From assembly GCF_047730085.1 (NCBI RefSeq), contig NZ_CP159830.1, forward strand, positions 2,356,001 through 2,420,000: a DNA stretch of 64,000 nucleotides, given 5' to 3'. Positions 7,596-17,176 of the stretch are shown piece by piece (within the stretch, counting starts at the first letter, position 1; each line of letters starts with the position of its first letter). Under the pieces are notes generated by a model. It had not been told where the DNA came from and searched no databases. It saw only the letters and a program-made list of their open reading frames with translations. Origin of the DNA: Njordibacter sp937773555 (GTDB lineage: Bacteria; Pseudomonadota; Gammaproteobacteria; Pseudomonadales; Balneatricaceae). Position numbers and translations under genes: made by a program.

Positions 7596-7700
7596 CTAGG
7601 GGCCTATTACGTTAACTGGACACGGTATTTACGATGTAATCGACAGCATAAGTGCCTCGCACCTTTGCCAACTAAACCAACACTTAATTGAGACAACTCT

Positions 7701-8135
7701 ATGTGGAACATCTATTTATCTGGCGAGATACATACCGACTGGCGCGAACAAATAATCAACCGTTGCACAGAACTTAAACTTCCTGTGAATTTCTCTTCTG
7801 CATGCACTGATCACGAAGCTAGCGATGCAGCAGGTGATCACTTGGCAGATACGGCCACTAGCTTTTGGCGTGACAACCAATCGGCGAAGGTCAATGCCAT
7901 TCGCACTAAAAACCTTATAGCCCAAGCCGACATCGCTATTATTAGATTTGGTGATAAATACAAACAATGGAATGCCGCTTTTGATGCTGGATACTGCGCT
8001 GCTATGGGCACACCCTACATTACCTTGCATAGTGAAGACATTGTTCATCCGTTAAAAGAGGTCGACGCCGCTGCTATGGCTTGGGCTGCAGATGTCGACC
8101 AAGTCATCGCTACCCTCCAACACGTCACCCAATAA
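7701..8135 (+). CDS. ytoQ: YtoQ family protein (nucleoside deoxyribosyltransferase-like)
   Basis: The 144-residue protein carries the YtoQ hallmarks: YLSGEIHTDWREQI at the start, TDHEASDAAGDHL, FWRDNQSAKVNAIRTKNLI, IIRFGDKYKQWNAAFDAGYC and HPLKEVDAAA. Pfam places YtoQ among nucleoside 2-deoxyribosyltransferase-like folds, but I know of no assigned reaction. The ribosome-binding site is weak. It stands first in a plus-strand trio with the MATE transporter and the J-protein, all inside the segment that separates rlmB from rpsF. Confidence 0.88.
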   Translation: MWNIYLSGEIHTDWREQIINRCTELKLPVNFSSACTDHEASDAAGDHLADTATSFWRDNQSAKVNAIRTKNLIAQADIAIIRFGDKYKQWNAAFDAGYCAAMGTPYITLHSEDIVHPLKEVDAAAMAWAADVDQVIATLQHVTQ

Positions 8136-8257
8136 CTGCGAGCACTCTGTTTAGCTAATACCAACACGGTGAATCGGGCTTATTTCTCAACCCATTAATT
8201 GCCATTGGCCACAAGCCTTGGTACTAAAAGAACTCACCTTGGAAAAAGGAATCACCA

Positions 8258-9640
8258 ATGAGCCAGCACACCAGCCACCTCGGCACTAAACCTATTATGG
8301 GGTTATTCTTTGGTATGGCTGCTCCAATCGCTGTGGGCATGATGGTGAACGGCCTTTACAATGTTGTTGATGCAATTTTTGTTACCCGCGCAATTGGTGT
8401 GAATGCCATGGGCGGCATTTCCATTGTATTTCCAATTCAAATGTTTATCTTTGCTTTGGCTACTTTAGTGGGCAGTGGCATGGCTTCAATTGTAGCTCGA
8501 CAACTCGGCGCAAAACAGGTAACTGAAGCGAATACCACAATCGACATTGCCTTCCGTTTAGCCTTAACCATGGCTCTAGTCATCACCCTGGCTACCTATT
8601 GGAATATAGATAGCCTGCTCACATTTCTTGGGGTGTCAGAAGCACTGTGGCCATACGCGTATGGTTATCTTGTGCCTTTGGTATTACTAAGCTTCCCTAT
8701 TGTGTTTATGAGCAGTATTCCGAGTGATTTACTCAGAGCCGAGGGCAAAGCCATGCTGATGATGGCTAGCATGGTTTCATCTGCGCTACTAAATATTGTG
8801 CTAGATGCCGTGTTTATCTTCGTCTTGGACATGGGCGTGGAAGGTGTAGCTTACGCTACTATCTTGTCTCAAATATTTGCTGCAGCCTTAATGCTTTATT
8901 TCATTTTAGGCGGTAAAACCCACTTAAAATTACGCCCGTTTGCTTATCAGATGAACTGGGGGATTCTTAAGGGTGTTACTTTACTGGGCATACCCATTCT
9001 AATTTCCCATGCAGGGGTATCTGTGTTTATCGCTCTAACTAACTACACAGTAACCCAGTTTACTGAAGTTGACAGCGATCTGTATGTGAGCTCATATGGG
9101 CTTATTGGCCGCCTAATGATCTTTTTTATATTGCCAGCCATTGCAATGACTATTTCTTTTCAAACTATTGCAGGCTACAACTATGGCGCCAAAAACTATG
9201 ATCGAGTATTGTCTACGATCAAAGTAGGCGTTACAGCAAGCCTATGTTATGGCTTAGGTGTAAGTGGCTTAATGCTTTTGGTACCTAACCAAATTATTGG
9301 CATTTTTACCCAAGATCAAGCGTTGTTAACCACCACAGCAGGCATCGCTTTTTGGTCGTTCTTGTTGTTCCCATTGTCTAATGCCCACAGCGTAATCAGC
9401 TCTTTGTTTCAGGCTCTTGGGAAGGCACGCCAAGCTATTTTCTTGTCGTCCTTAAGAATATATCTTATCCTTATCCCTGCTCTGCTGATACTACCCAAGA
9501 TATATGGCATCAATGGTATTTGGTATTCATTCCCTATTGCAGATGTGATTGCTTTTGCTGTCGTTATTTATTTTGCTTTGCGTGAACGCGGCAACCTAAA
9601 ACGTCTTATCCTAACGTCTAAGACCACCGAACTAACCTAA
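8258..9640 (+). CDS. MATE family efflux transporter
   Basis: The 460-residue protein has about 12 membrane segments arranged as two similar halves, as expected for MATE (NorM/MepA/DinF) cation-coupled drug or metabolite exporters of the inner membrane. Typical early features are PIAVGMMVNGLYNVVDAIFV, GVNAMGGISIVFPIQMF and GSGMASIVARQLGAKQ. The start is supported by AAAAAGGAATCACC before the ATG. The sequence looks closest to MepA-like members; the substrate cannot be read from it. The J-protein gene follows after 22 bases. Confidence 0.92.
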   Translation: MSQHTSHLGTKPIMGLFFGMAAPIAVGMMVNGLYNVVDAIFVTRAIGVNAMGGISIVFPIQMFIFALATLVGSGMASIVARQLGAKQVTEANTTIDIAFRLALTMALVITLATYWNIDSLLTFLGVSEALWPYAYGYLVPLVLLSFPIVFMSSIPSDLLRAEGKAMLMMASMVSSALLNIVLDAVFIFVLDMGVEGVAYATILSQIFAAALMLYFILGGKTHLKLRPFAYQMNWGILKGVTLLGIPILISHAGVSVFIALTNYTVTQFTEVDSDLYVSSYGLIGRLMIFFILPAIAMTISFQTIAGYNYGAKNYDRVLSTIKVGVTASLCYGLGVSGLMLLVPNQIIGIFTQDQALLTTTAGIAFWSFLLFPLSNAHSVISSLFQALGKARQAIFLSSLRIYLILIPALLILPKIYGINGIWYSFPIADVIAFAVVIYFALRERGNLKRLILTSKTTELT

Positions 9641-9662
9641 CCTAGAAAATTTGGAGATTAAA

Positions 9663-10124
9663 ATGATTTTAATATTATGGGTTTTAGGTATTGTGATTGT
9701 TGCTTTGCTGATCCGTTTATTACTCAATAGAGCACCAACCAATGGCAAACCATTTCTATTACGTACCGCAGTGGTCATTATTGCAATAGTGGCTATTGGG
9801 TTAGCTTTGAGCGGTTTATGGCCTGTAGCGATAAGCCTTATAGGTGGCCTGGCCGTCTATGGACGGCCCGTTCTTCAGGCGTTTGGTCTGTGGCAGACAA
9901 TAAAACGTTTTAACCAAACCAGCGCTAAGAGCAACCCACCCAGTGCAACCATTATGGATAAGCAACAAGCTAGGCAAGTTTTAGATGTTGAAGCAGGTGC
10001 CAGCCATGAAGACATAATATCTGCCCACAAACGTTTAATGGCCAAGAACCATCCTGACAAAGGGGGGAGCACCTATCTAGCTAGCCAAATCAACCAAGCT
10101 AAAGACGTGTTACTTAAGGATTAG
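9663..10124 (+). CDS. Membrane-anchored J-domain protein
   Basis: From the ATG at 9663 (preceded by GGAG at a good distance) 153 residues are encoded. Two hydrophobic segments at the N-terminus (ILILWVLGIVIVALLIRLLL and VVIIAIVAIGLALSGLWPVA) precede a linker and a C-terminal half J-domain (about 100-153) with DKQQARQVLDVEAGASHEDI and the diagnostic HPD in AKNHPDKGG. The layout matches TIM14/Pam18-like and DjlC-type J-proteins that recruit Hsp70 (DnaK) to a membrane. The partner is unknown. It converges on rlmB. Confidence 0.85.
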   Translation: MILILWVLGIVIVALLIRLLLNRAPTNGKPFLLRTAVVIIAIVAIGLALSGLWPVAISLIGGLAVYGRPVLQAFGLWQTIKRFNQTSAKSNPPSATIMDKQQARQVLDVEAGASHEDIISAHKRLMAKNHPDKGGSTYLASQINQAKDVLLKD

Positions 10125-10160
10125 TCTCACATCCAGCAAGACACTAAGTAAGTGAATAGC

Positions 10161-10898
10161 CTAACTGCGCTGGCGTACTGCTTCAAATAAACATACACCA
10201 GCAGCCACAGAAACATTAAGGCTACTCACTTCACCTGCCATGGGAATTTTAACCAACTGGTCACATCCTTCGCGGGTAAGGCGACGCATACCTTCACCTT
10301 CCGCCCCCATCACTAAAGCCATATTACCCGTAAGGTCGGTCTGATAAATGTGTTGGGTAGCTTCGCCAGCAGTCCCTGTAATCCAGACACCAGCATCCTG
10401 CAAACTTTTGAGGCAGCGCGCTAAGTTGGTTACTTGAACAAAAGGTATGCTCTCTGCTGCACCACAGGCCACTTTGCTTACGGTGCTATTAAGCGATGCT
10501 GACTTATCTTTGGGCGCAATGACTGCATGCACGCCAGCGGCATCCGCGGTACGCAAGCAAGCACCTAAATTGTGAGGATCTGTTACGCCATCTAAGATCA
10601 GCAAAAATGCTGGTTCGTTAAGCTCTCCTAATAACTGCGTAAGAAAGTGCTCATCTTTAGCAGGGTTTGGAGTACACCCAGCAACCACGCCCTGATGCCG
10701 ACCCTTCACCTTATTATCTAACTCACGGCGAGGCATAATTTGACACTCAATACCCTGCTCGTCTGCCAGCGCTTTAACTTGGTTTAAGCGCTGGTCCTCA
10801 CGACCTTCTTGAAACCAAATTTCTTGCACTCGCTCCGGGTTGCGTTGCAATTTAGTTTGCACAGCGTGAATGCCAAAGACGTATTCAATGTTGGCCAT
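10161..10898 (-). CDS. rlmB: 23S rRNA Gm2251 2'-O-methyltransferase RlmB
   Basis: This 245-residue SpoU/TrmH-family enzyme methylates the ribose of G2251 in the 23S rRNA P-loop using SAM. The N-terminal L30e-like substrate-binding domain starts YVFGIHAVQTKL. The SPOUT knot motifs follow: DPHNLGACLRTADAAGVHAV (motif 1), ALVMGAEGEGMRRL (motif 2) and IPMAGEVSSLNVSVAAGVCL (motif 3). It lies 25 bases after rnr, the usual pair. Confidence 0.96.
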   Translation of the reverse strand: MANIEYVFGIHAVQTKLQRNPERVQEIWFQEGREDQRLNQVKALADEQGIECQIMPRRELDNKVKGRHQGVVAGCTPNPAKDEHFLTQLLGELNEPAFLLILDGVTDPHNLGACLRTADAAGVHAVIAPKDKSASLNSTVSKVACGAAESIPFVQVTNLARCLKSLQDAGVWITGTAGEATQHIYQTDLTGNMALVMGAEGEGMRRLTREGCDQLVKIPMAGEVSSLNVSVAAGVCLFEAVRQRS

Positions 10899-10923
10899 AA
10901 TTAACGAGTCTCAGATATCTTTT

Positions 10924-13305
10924 TTACGGCGTAGTCTTTTTACGGCGAGGCTTTCTTGCAACGCCGGAGGGCTTACCCTTTTGATCGAACAAAGGGGTCT
11001 CTATTTTTGCATCAGAATTTTTTGGCTTAGGCTTAGGCTTAGGCTTTGGCTTAGACTTAGACTTTGGCTTAGTTTTTGGTGGTGCATCAGCCAACTCAAA
11101 ATCAATTTTCTTTTCGTCTAGGTCTACCCGAACCACTTGCACTTCAATGCTGTCACCTAAGCGGAAACTTTTACCACTGCGCTCTCCATCGAGACGATGC
11201 TTAGCCGCATCAAAGTGATAATAATCACCTGGTAACGCACTAATGTGTACGAGCCCTTCAACATAAACGTCAGCTAACTCTACAAACAAACCAAAACTAG
11301 TCACCGCATTAATGGTACCGTGGAAGTAGTCACCAATGTGGCCTTGCATATATTCACACTTAAGCCAACCTTCTACATCCCACACCGCAGCATCTGCACG
11401 ACGCTCAGCCATTGAGCAATGTTCACCTAAGACCACTACGTCTGCAGTGGAATAAGGATACCAAGGCGAATCTGGTTGCTTTTCCGTGGCTTTAATTCGC
11501 TTTACATACCGGCTCAACTGCTTACTTTGAATGACACTGCGTATGGCTCTGTGAACTAGCAAGTCTGGATAGCGACGAATGGGCGATGTAAAATGCGCGT
11601 ATGCGTCATAACCCAAACCAAAATGGCCTTCGTTTTCTGGCGTATAAACAGCCTGACTTAACGATCGTAACATCACCGTTTGCACTAAGTGAGCGTCAGG
11701 ACGGCCCTTAATAGAGCTCAATAGCGCCTGATAATGTTTTGGTTTTGGCTCTTCGCCACCTGGTAATGACAGGCTCATTTCACCTAAAAATCCACGCAAG
11801 TTTTCTAACTTGCTAGGCTTAGGCCCTTTATGCACGCGGAACAAACCATCTAATTTATGCTTTGCTAGAAACTTAGCCGTGCTTACGTTAGCCGCTAACA
11901 TGCACTCTTCAATCAGCTTATGAGCATCGTTGCGATGCACTGGCACTATGTCAGTTATTTTGCGGTCTTCACCAAAAATAATACGTGTTTCTTGGGTTTC
12001 AAAATCAATGGCACCGCGTGCGTCACGGGCAGAGCGTAAGGCAGCATAAAGCTTATGCAATTGGTCTACAGGTTTCACTACATGGCTATATTCTTGGCGC
12101 AACGGCAGGCATTGCTCATCACCTGAATCCAACATTGCACCCACTTTGGTGTAAGTTAAACGGGCGTGAGAGTGAATGAGACCCTCATAAAACTCATAGC
12201 CACTCAACTTACCCTTACTGCTAATGGTCATTTCACACACCATGACCAACCGATCAACATGGGGGTTAAGAGAGCATAAACCGTTGGAGATAGCTTCTGG
12301 CAACATAGGGATGACTCGCTCAGGAAAATACACTGAGGTTGCACGCCTATGGGCTTCTGTATCTAAAGCTGTGCCAATGCGAACATAATGGCTTACGTCA
12401 GCAATAGCAACGTATAACCGCCAGCCACCTAAAGTTCGCTTACGGCAATAAACTGCATCATCAAAGTCCCGGGCATCCTCACCATCGATAGTTACAAAAG
12501 GCATTTCACGAAGATCAATGCGATCATGCTTGTCAGCTTCTGTGACTTGTGGAGCAAGTTGAGCAGCTTCAAGGCTGGCCTCTAATGGCCATTCATGGGG
12601 TATTTCGTGGGTTCTAATAGCCACATCAATCTCCATTCCTGGAGCCATGTGCTCACCCAAAATTTCAGCAATTTCACCAACGGCCTGATTGCGCTTGTTT
12701 GGCTGGTGAGTAATACGCACAGTAACGTACTGCCCGTGCTGAGCTTGAAGTACGTTGTCGCTTGAAATAAGAACATCTTGGCTAATACGCTGATTATCTG
12801 GACGCACAAAACAAATGCCATTTTCTTTTGTTAACCGCCCCACAACTTGCTGAGTATTGTGCTCAGTCACTTCAACAATAGCACCTTCGCTGCGGCCTTT
12901 GCGGTCTACTCCAATAATGCGAGCTAAGGCCTTGTCGCCATCTAAAACTGCACGCATTTGACGATGGCTAAGAAATAAATCATCACCACCCTCATCAGGC
13001 TTTAAAAAACCAAAGCCATCTCGGTGGCCTATAATTCGGCCATGGATAAGGTCCATCTTATGGATTGCGCCATAAGCACCTTTGCGATCACTTATCAGCT
13101 GGCCGTCACGTTCCATAGCACGTAATCGGCGACGCAGTGCTTCTACATCTTCTGCCTCAAACAAGGCCAGTTCAAAACTAACCTGTTTCAGCGTTGCTGG
13201 GCCACTACGGTCACGCAAGTGATCCATAATAAATTCACGGCTGGGAATTGGGTTGTCGTACTTTTGCGCCTCACGCTGAGCGTGTGGATCGTCTATTTGT
13301 GTCAT
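10924..13305 (-). CDS. rnr: Ribonuclease R
   Basis: This 793-residue 3'-5' exoribonuclease degrades structured RNA and takes part in rRNA quality control and trans-translation. It has an N-terminal helix-turn-helix, two cold-shock domains (DRKGAYGAI, then HRDGFGFLKPDEGG), the RNB catalytic domain with TIDGEDARDFDDAVYC (metal-binding aspartates) and HFTSPIRRYPDLLVHRAI, a C-terminal S1 domain and a basic tail. The tail contains a run of alternating Lys-Pro/Lys-Ser encoded by 6-base repeats around 11020-11072. It lies 6 bases after purA. Confidence 0.97.
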   Translation of the reverse strand: MTQIDDPHAQREAQKYDNPIPSREFIMDHLRDRSGPATLKQVSFELALFEAEDVEALRRRLRAMERDGQLISDRKGAYGAIHKMDLIHGRIIGHRDGFGFLKPDEGGDDLFLSHRQMRAVLDGDKALARIIGVDRKGRSEGAIVEVTEHNTQQVVGRLTKENGICFVRPDNQRISQDVLISSDNVLQAQHGQYVTVRITHQPNKRNQAVGEIAEILGEHMAPGMEIDVAIRTHEIPHEWPLEASLEAAQLAPQVTEADKHDRIDLREMPFVTIDGEDARDFDDAVYCRKRTLGGWRLYVAIADVSHYVRIGTALDTEAHRRATSVYFPERVIPMLPEAISNGLCSLNPHVDRLVMVCEMTISSKGKLSGYEFYEGLIHSHARLTYTKVGAMLDSGDEQCLPLRQEYSHVVKPVDQLHKLYAALRSARDARGAIDFETQETRIIFGEDRKITDIVPVHRNDAHKLIEECMLAANVSTAKFLAKHKLDGLFRVHKGPKPSKLENLRGFLGEMSLSLPGGEEPKPKHYQALLSSIKGRPDAHLVQTVMLRSLSQAVYTPENEGHFGLGYDAYAHFTSPIRRYPDLLVHRAIRSVIQSKQLSRYVKRIKATEKQPDSPWYPYSTADVVVLGEHCSMAERRADAAVWDVEGWLKCEYMQGHIGDYFHGTINAVTSFGLFVELADVYVEGLVHISALPGDYYHFDAAKHRLDGERSGKSFRLGDSIEVQVVRVDLDEKKIDFELADAPPKTKPKSKSKPKPKPKPKPKNSDAKIETPLFDQKGKPSGVARKPRRKKTTP

Positions 13306-13311
13306 TTTTTC

Positions 13312-14607
13312 CTAGGAGCCAAAAGGATGGCGTTTAACAATTGTTTCAATTCGATCTGGGCCGGTGGAAATAATATCCACTGGCGCCTCAATCAAGACTT
13401 CAATACGGGCAATGTAGGCCAGCGCAGCAGCAGGTAATTGTGCTTCTGTCTGGGCACCTACGGTAGACTCAGTCCAACCCGGCATAGTTTCGTAAATAGG
13501 GGTAACAGCCGCAAAACCTTCAGCATCGCTCGGGCAAGATACGTTATTACCCTGCGCATCATGGTAAGCCACACACATTTTAATTTCGTCCATACCATCC
13601 AATACGTCCAGCTTAGTTAGGCAAATACCTGACACACTGTTAATTTGAATCGCATGCTTAAGTGCAACAGCATCAAACCAACCACAACGACGTGGTCGTC
13701 CTGTAGTTGCACCTAATTCATGGCCACGGTTGGCAAGGCCTAGACCCACATCACAGAATAATTCTGTTGGGAATGGACCACTACCCACACGAGTAGTGTA
13801 CGCCTTAGTAATGCCTAAAATATAATCTAGGTACATTGGGCCAAAGCCAGAACCTGTGGCTGTGCCACCGGCAGTGGTATTTGAGGAGGTTACGTAAGGA
13901 TATGTACCATGGTCGATATCTAGCAATGTACCTTGGGCACCTTCAAACAAAATATCTTCACTGGCGCGGCGCAAGTCATGAATCTCTGCTGTCACGTCGG
14001 TAAACATGGCTTTAATTTGCTCAGCTTGAGCAAGGGCAGTTTCTAATACTTGGTTATAATCTAATGGCTTAACACGGTAAAAGTTTTGTAATACAAAGTT
14101 GTGATAAGTCATCACTTCTTTAAGCTTTACTGCAAACCGTTGTGGATCTAGCAAATCACCTAAACGCAAACCACGACGGGCCACCTTGTCCTCGTAGGCA
14201 GGGCCAATACCACGCCCTGTGGTGCCAATTTTTTCGTCCCCACGAGCCAATTCACGCGCTTGATCTAGGGCAACGTGGTAAGGCAATATTAGTGGGCAAG
14301 CAGTGCTAATCCGCAAACGATCACGCACTGGAATACCACGCTCCTCTAGTTCTGCCATCTCCTTTAGTAACGCATCCATAGCCACAACAACACCATTGCC
14401 AATAAAGCAGGTCACCGTGTCACGTAAAATACCTGAAGGAATCAAATGCAAAACCGTTTTTTCACCTTCGATAACTAAAGTATGGCCAGCATTATGGCCC
14501 CCCTGGAAACGTACCACTGCCGTGGCCTGATCGGTGAGTAAATCTACGATCTTACCTTTGCCTTCATCACCCCATTGGGTGCCTAAAACGACGACATTCT
14601 TACCCAT
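13312..14607 (-). CDS. purA: Adenylosuccinate synthetase
   Basis: PurA joins IMP and aspartate with GTP to form adenylosuccinate, the first step from IMP to AMP. The 431-residue product, counted from the ATG at 14607, starts MGKNVVVLGTQWGDEGKGKI with the GDEGKGK phosphate loop at 13-19, and also has TTGRGIGPAYEDK, GAQGTLLDIDHGTYPYVT and TTGRPRRCGW. The frame is open 15 codons further upstream, but this start fits the family. It sits between hisZ and rnr in the usual chain. Confidence 0.97.
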   Translation of the reverse strand: MGKNVVVLGTQWGDEGKGKIVDLLTDQATAVVRFQGGHNAGHTLVIEGEKTVLHLIPSGILRDTVTCFIGNGVVVAMDALLKEMAELEERGIPVRDRLRISTACPLILPYHVALDQARELARGDEKIGTTGRGIGPAYEDKVARRGLRLGDLLDPQRFAVKLKEVMTYHNFVLQNFYRVKPLDYNQVLETALAQAEQIKAMFTDVTAEIHDLRRASEDILFEGAQGTLLDIDHGTYPYVTSSNTTAGGTATGSGFGPMYLDYILGITKAYTTRVGSGPFPTELFCDVGLGLANRGHELGATTGRPRRCGWFDAVALKHAIQINSVSGICLTKLDVLDGMDEIKMCVAYHDAQGNNVSCPSDAEGFAAVTPIYETMPGWTESTVGAQTEAQLPAAALAYIARIEVLIEAPVDIISTGPDRIETIVKRHPFGS

Positions 14608-14691
14608 AATATTTTGCTCTAGTTTGTTGCTACTACGTGTAAATTCACGCACATTTAAAATTTGAAGTTGATAATAAAAATCGATCTAAAC

Positions 14692-15888
14692 TTAGTGTGC
14701 TGGGACAATTTTCCAAGCATCATTTTGCCATACTAATTGGCGAGAACACTCTTGTGGCGTAGGGCTATCAGATAACTGTGCAACCAAACACTCACCCTGT
14801 AAGCGAAGCTGAGACTGCATGAGCCATAGGCTTTGACGCTGCTCACTGCTCAAACCTACTTCAGCTGGCGTGGCAATGCCATGCGCCTTAACTAAAGGCA
14901 CTTCAGACAGCTCTGACAGCACCTTTAAGTCAGCACTAAATCCTGTTGCTGGGCGCGCTCGGCCAAACACCTTGCCAATATCATCATAACGACCCCCTTT
15001 AGCAATAGCCTGCCCAAAGGCCGGTGTGAGGGCGGCAAAAACAACCCCCGTATGGTATTCGTAACCCCGTAGTTCAGCCAGGTCAAAGTACAAAGTCACC
15101 TGCGGGAAGCGTGCCTTAACTGCTTCGGCTAATTCACTTAGGTACCTGATGGCAACGGAAACCTTTGCCGACACATTGCCAAACACCTGCTCTGCCTGCT
15201 TTAACACCGAAACCTCACCATATAAGCGGGGCAACTGCGACAATACGGTTTTTGCCTCATCGGTCAAGTCCATTGCACAGACCAGGGCGTCAATATCTGC
15301 TACAGCTTTACTTTGCAGCAGATTAAATAATTCTCGTTCATCCTCAGCAGCTAAGCCTATGGCCTCAATTAAGCCACGATAAATACCTACATGACCTAAA
15401 TCTAAGGTAATGGGATGTTTAATGCCAACACTCGTGAGGGTTTCTAGCATCAAGCTAATAACCTCAAGGTCACTCTCAATACCAGCGTGGCCATAAAGCT
15501 CCGCACCCACCTGCAATGGGCTACGAGAGGCCAATGGATTAGCTGCACTGGTATGCAATACCGTATTGGAGTAACACATGCGGTTAATGCCATCGCAATC
15601 AATACTGTGGGCATCAATACGAGCTACCTGGGGAGTAATGTCTGCACGAATCCCCATGGTGCGACCCGTTTTTTGATCAATCACCTTAAACGTCGCTAAA
15701 TCTAAGTCATCACCAGTACCAATGAGTAATGAATCAATATATTCAATAAGCGGTGGCATAACTAAGTCATAGCCCCACGCTTGATATAAGTCCACCACCG
15801 TGCGGCGAAGGCCCTCTATACGCGAAGCTTCAGGCGGTAACACTTCTTTTACACCATCTGGCAATAACCAACGATTCGCACGACTCAT
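14692..15888 (-). CDS. hisZ: ATP phosphoribosyltransferase regulatory subunit HisZ
   Basis: HisZ is a HisRS-like paralogue without aminoacylation activity. It binds the short form of HisG and is needed for the first step of histidine synthesis. The 398-residue protein opens NRWLLPDGVKEVLPPEASRI and keeps the class II synthetase fold (MGIRADITPQVARIDAHSID; ELRGYEYHTGVVFAALTPAF; AKGGRYDDIGKVFGRARPAT). It lacks the C-terminal anticodon-binding domain of HisRS. No hisG is in the window. The location between DUF2065 and purA is standard in pseudomonads. Confidence 0.95.
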   Translation of the reverse strand: MSRANRWLLPDGVKEVLPPEASRIEGLRRTVVDLYQAWGYDLVMPPLIEYIDSLLIGTGDDLDLATFKVIDQKTGRTMGIRADITPQVARIDAHSIDCDGINRMCYSNTVLHTSAANPLASRSPLQVGAELYGHAGIESDLEVISLMLETLTSVGIKHPITLDLGHVGIYRGLIEAIGLAAEDERELFNLLQSKAVADIDALVCAMDLTDEAKTVLSQLPRLYGEVSVLKQAEQVFGNVSAKVSVAIRYLSELAEAVKARFPQVTLYFDLAELRGYEYHTGVVFAALTPAFGQAIAKGGRYDDIGKVFGRARPATGFSADLKVLSELSEVPLVKAHGIATPAEVGLSSEQRQSLWLMQSQLRLQGECLVAQLSDSPTPQECSRQLVWQNDAWKIVPAH

Positions 15889-15921
15889 GTGAGTTCCTGT
15901 TTCCCAAAAAACTTATTTAAA

Positions 15922-16116
15922 TCAATTTACTAAAAGTAAAATAACAAGCCCCAAGAGCATGCTTGCTAAGCCTAAAAAGCGCATATGGCGGTCATTTATC
16001 TGGGCTAATTGAACCACTAATTTACGCCACCTTTGTGGGTATAAGAAGGGCAAAATACCTTCCAATATCAGCATCAAGCAAAAAGCCACCAGTAGGTGTT
16101 GGGTCAATTCATTCAT
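15922..16116 (-). CDS. DUF2065 (YjeT-like) small membrane protein
   Basis: This 64-residue protein has two hydrophobic segments (HLLVAFCLMLILEGILPFL and FLGLASMLLGLVILLLVN) separated by a basic loop (YPQRWRKLV). The length, the EGILPF and P-x-x-W motifs and the place between hflC and hisZ identify the DUF2065/YjeT family, which has no assigned function. It starts downstream of the hflC terminator. Confidence 0.88.
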   Translation of the reverse strand: MNELTQHLLVAFCLMLILEGILPFLYPQRWRKLVVQLAQINDRHMRFLGLASMLLGLVILLLVN

Positions 16117-16250
16117 GATTTTTTACTAATGCTTCAAACACAAAAAAACCGAGCATCATACAGCCCGTCTCGGACCCTACTTCTCGGTTACTCAATTGTA
16201 CTTCTTTTGGGCACAAATGACCACCTCTAGCGCTTAAAAGGCCGCCACTA

Positions 16251-16274
16251 AAAAGGGCCCTAAAGGGCCCTTTT
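16251..16274 (-). terminator. Terminator after hflC
   Basis: A perfect 10-bp inverted repeat, AAAAGGGCCC / GGGCCCTTTT, with a 4-base loop lies 29 bases past the hflC stop. On the minus strand the stem ends in TTTT followed by AGTGG. It should end most hfq-hflXKC transcripts before DUF2065. Confidence 0.8.
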
Positions 16275-16302
16275 GTTGTCTTACTTAAGGCAGGCCAAAG
16301 GC

Positions 16303-17175
16303 TTACTTCAAAGTAGACTGATTCATGTACTTAAAGAACTCACTATCAGGCTCAATAAGCATCACGTCGCCACCAGCTCCAAAGGTTTTACGGTAGGCAT
16401 CTAAGCTACGGTAAAAACTATAGAATTCTGGGTCTTTATTGAACGCCTCAGCATAGGTTGCAGCTGCAACGGCATCACCATCACCACGCACAAGTTCAGA
16501 ATCACGGTAGGCGTTAGCCTCAATGATGGTCTCTTGACGGTCCGCGTCAGCACGAATACCTTCAGCAAGCTCCTTACCCTTGGAGCGCAGCTCGCGGGCT
16601 TCACGTTCACGCTCTGTGCGCATACGTCCATACACCGACTCGCTTACTTCTTGAGGCAGATCAATACGCTTCACACGCACGTCCACTACTTCGATGCCCA
16701 TATCAGACTTAACCACTTGGTTAAGCTCAATAAGCAACTCAGACATAAGGTCATCACGCTCCCCAGAAACAACTTCGGTTAAGGTGCGCTCACCAAACTG
16801 GTTACGTAAACCAGTGTCTACCCGAGAGGCTAATAGCTTCGCTGCAGTGAACTCATCACCCGAAGTCGCGGTATAAAAGTCAGCTACATTGAAAATACGC
16901 CATTTTACAAATGAATCTACAATCAATGCTTTCTTTTCTAGGGTCAGGTAGCGCTGAGGACGAGCATCCAAAGTAAGCACCCGAGCATCAAAAACACGCA
17001 CGGTGTTCACAAACGGAACTTTTGCATGCAGGCCAGGCTGGATATCAAACTGCACCACCTCACCAAACTGAAGCATAATTGCTCGCTCTGTTTCCTTCAC
17101 TACAAACAAAGATGAAGAGGCAACTAGGAGCGCCACAAATAGGCCAATTAAGGTCACTAAAGTACGAGTAGCCAT
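16303..17175 (-). CDS. hflC: Modulator of FtsH protease HflC
   Basis: HflC pairs with HflK in a large periplasm-facing cage around the FtsH protease and restrains its activity. From the ATG at 17175, one base after the hflK stop, it has 290 residues: a single N-terminal membrane anchor (LVTLIGLFVALLVASSSLFV), then the SPFH/band-7 domain (ERAIMLQFGEVVQFDIQPGL) and a helical C-terminal part (YAEAFNKDPEFYSFYRSLDA). The frame is open 10 codons further, but that would overlap hflK. Confidence 0.96.
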   Translation of the reverse strand: MATRTLVTLIGLFVALLVASSSLFVVKETERAIMLQFGEVVQFDIQPGLHAKVPFVNTVRVFDARVLTLDARPQRYLTLEKKALIVDSFVKWRIFNVADFYTATSGDEFTAAKLLASRVDTGLRNQFGERTLTEVVSGERDDLMSELLIELNQVVKSDMGIEVVDVRVKRIDLPQEVSESVYGRMRTEREREARELRSKGKELAEGIRADADRQETIIEANAYRDSELVRGDGDAVAAATYAEAFNKDPEFYSFYRSLDAYRKTFGAGGDVMLIEPDSEFFKYMNQSTLK

Positions 17176-17176
17176 A

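Noticed and set aside
11985..12179. Open frames opposite rnr, and many similar ones opposite parC, edd, pgi, mutL and lysS
   Set aside because: They lie antisense inside well-supported genes and show no family motif or ribosome-binding site.
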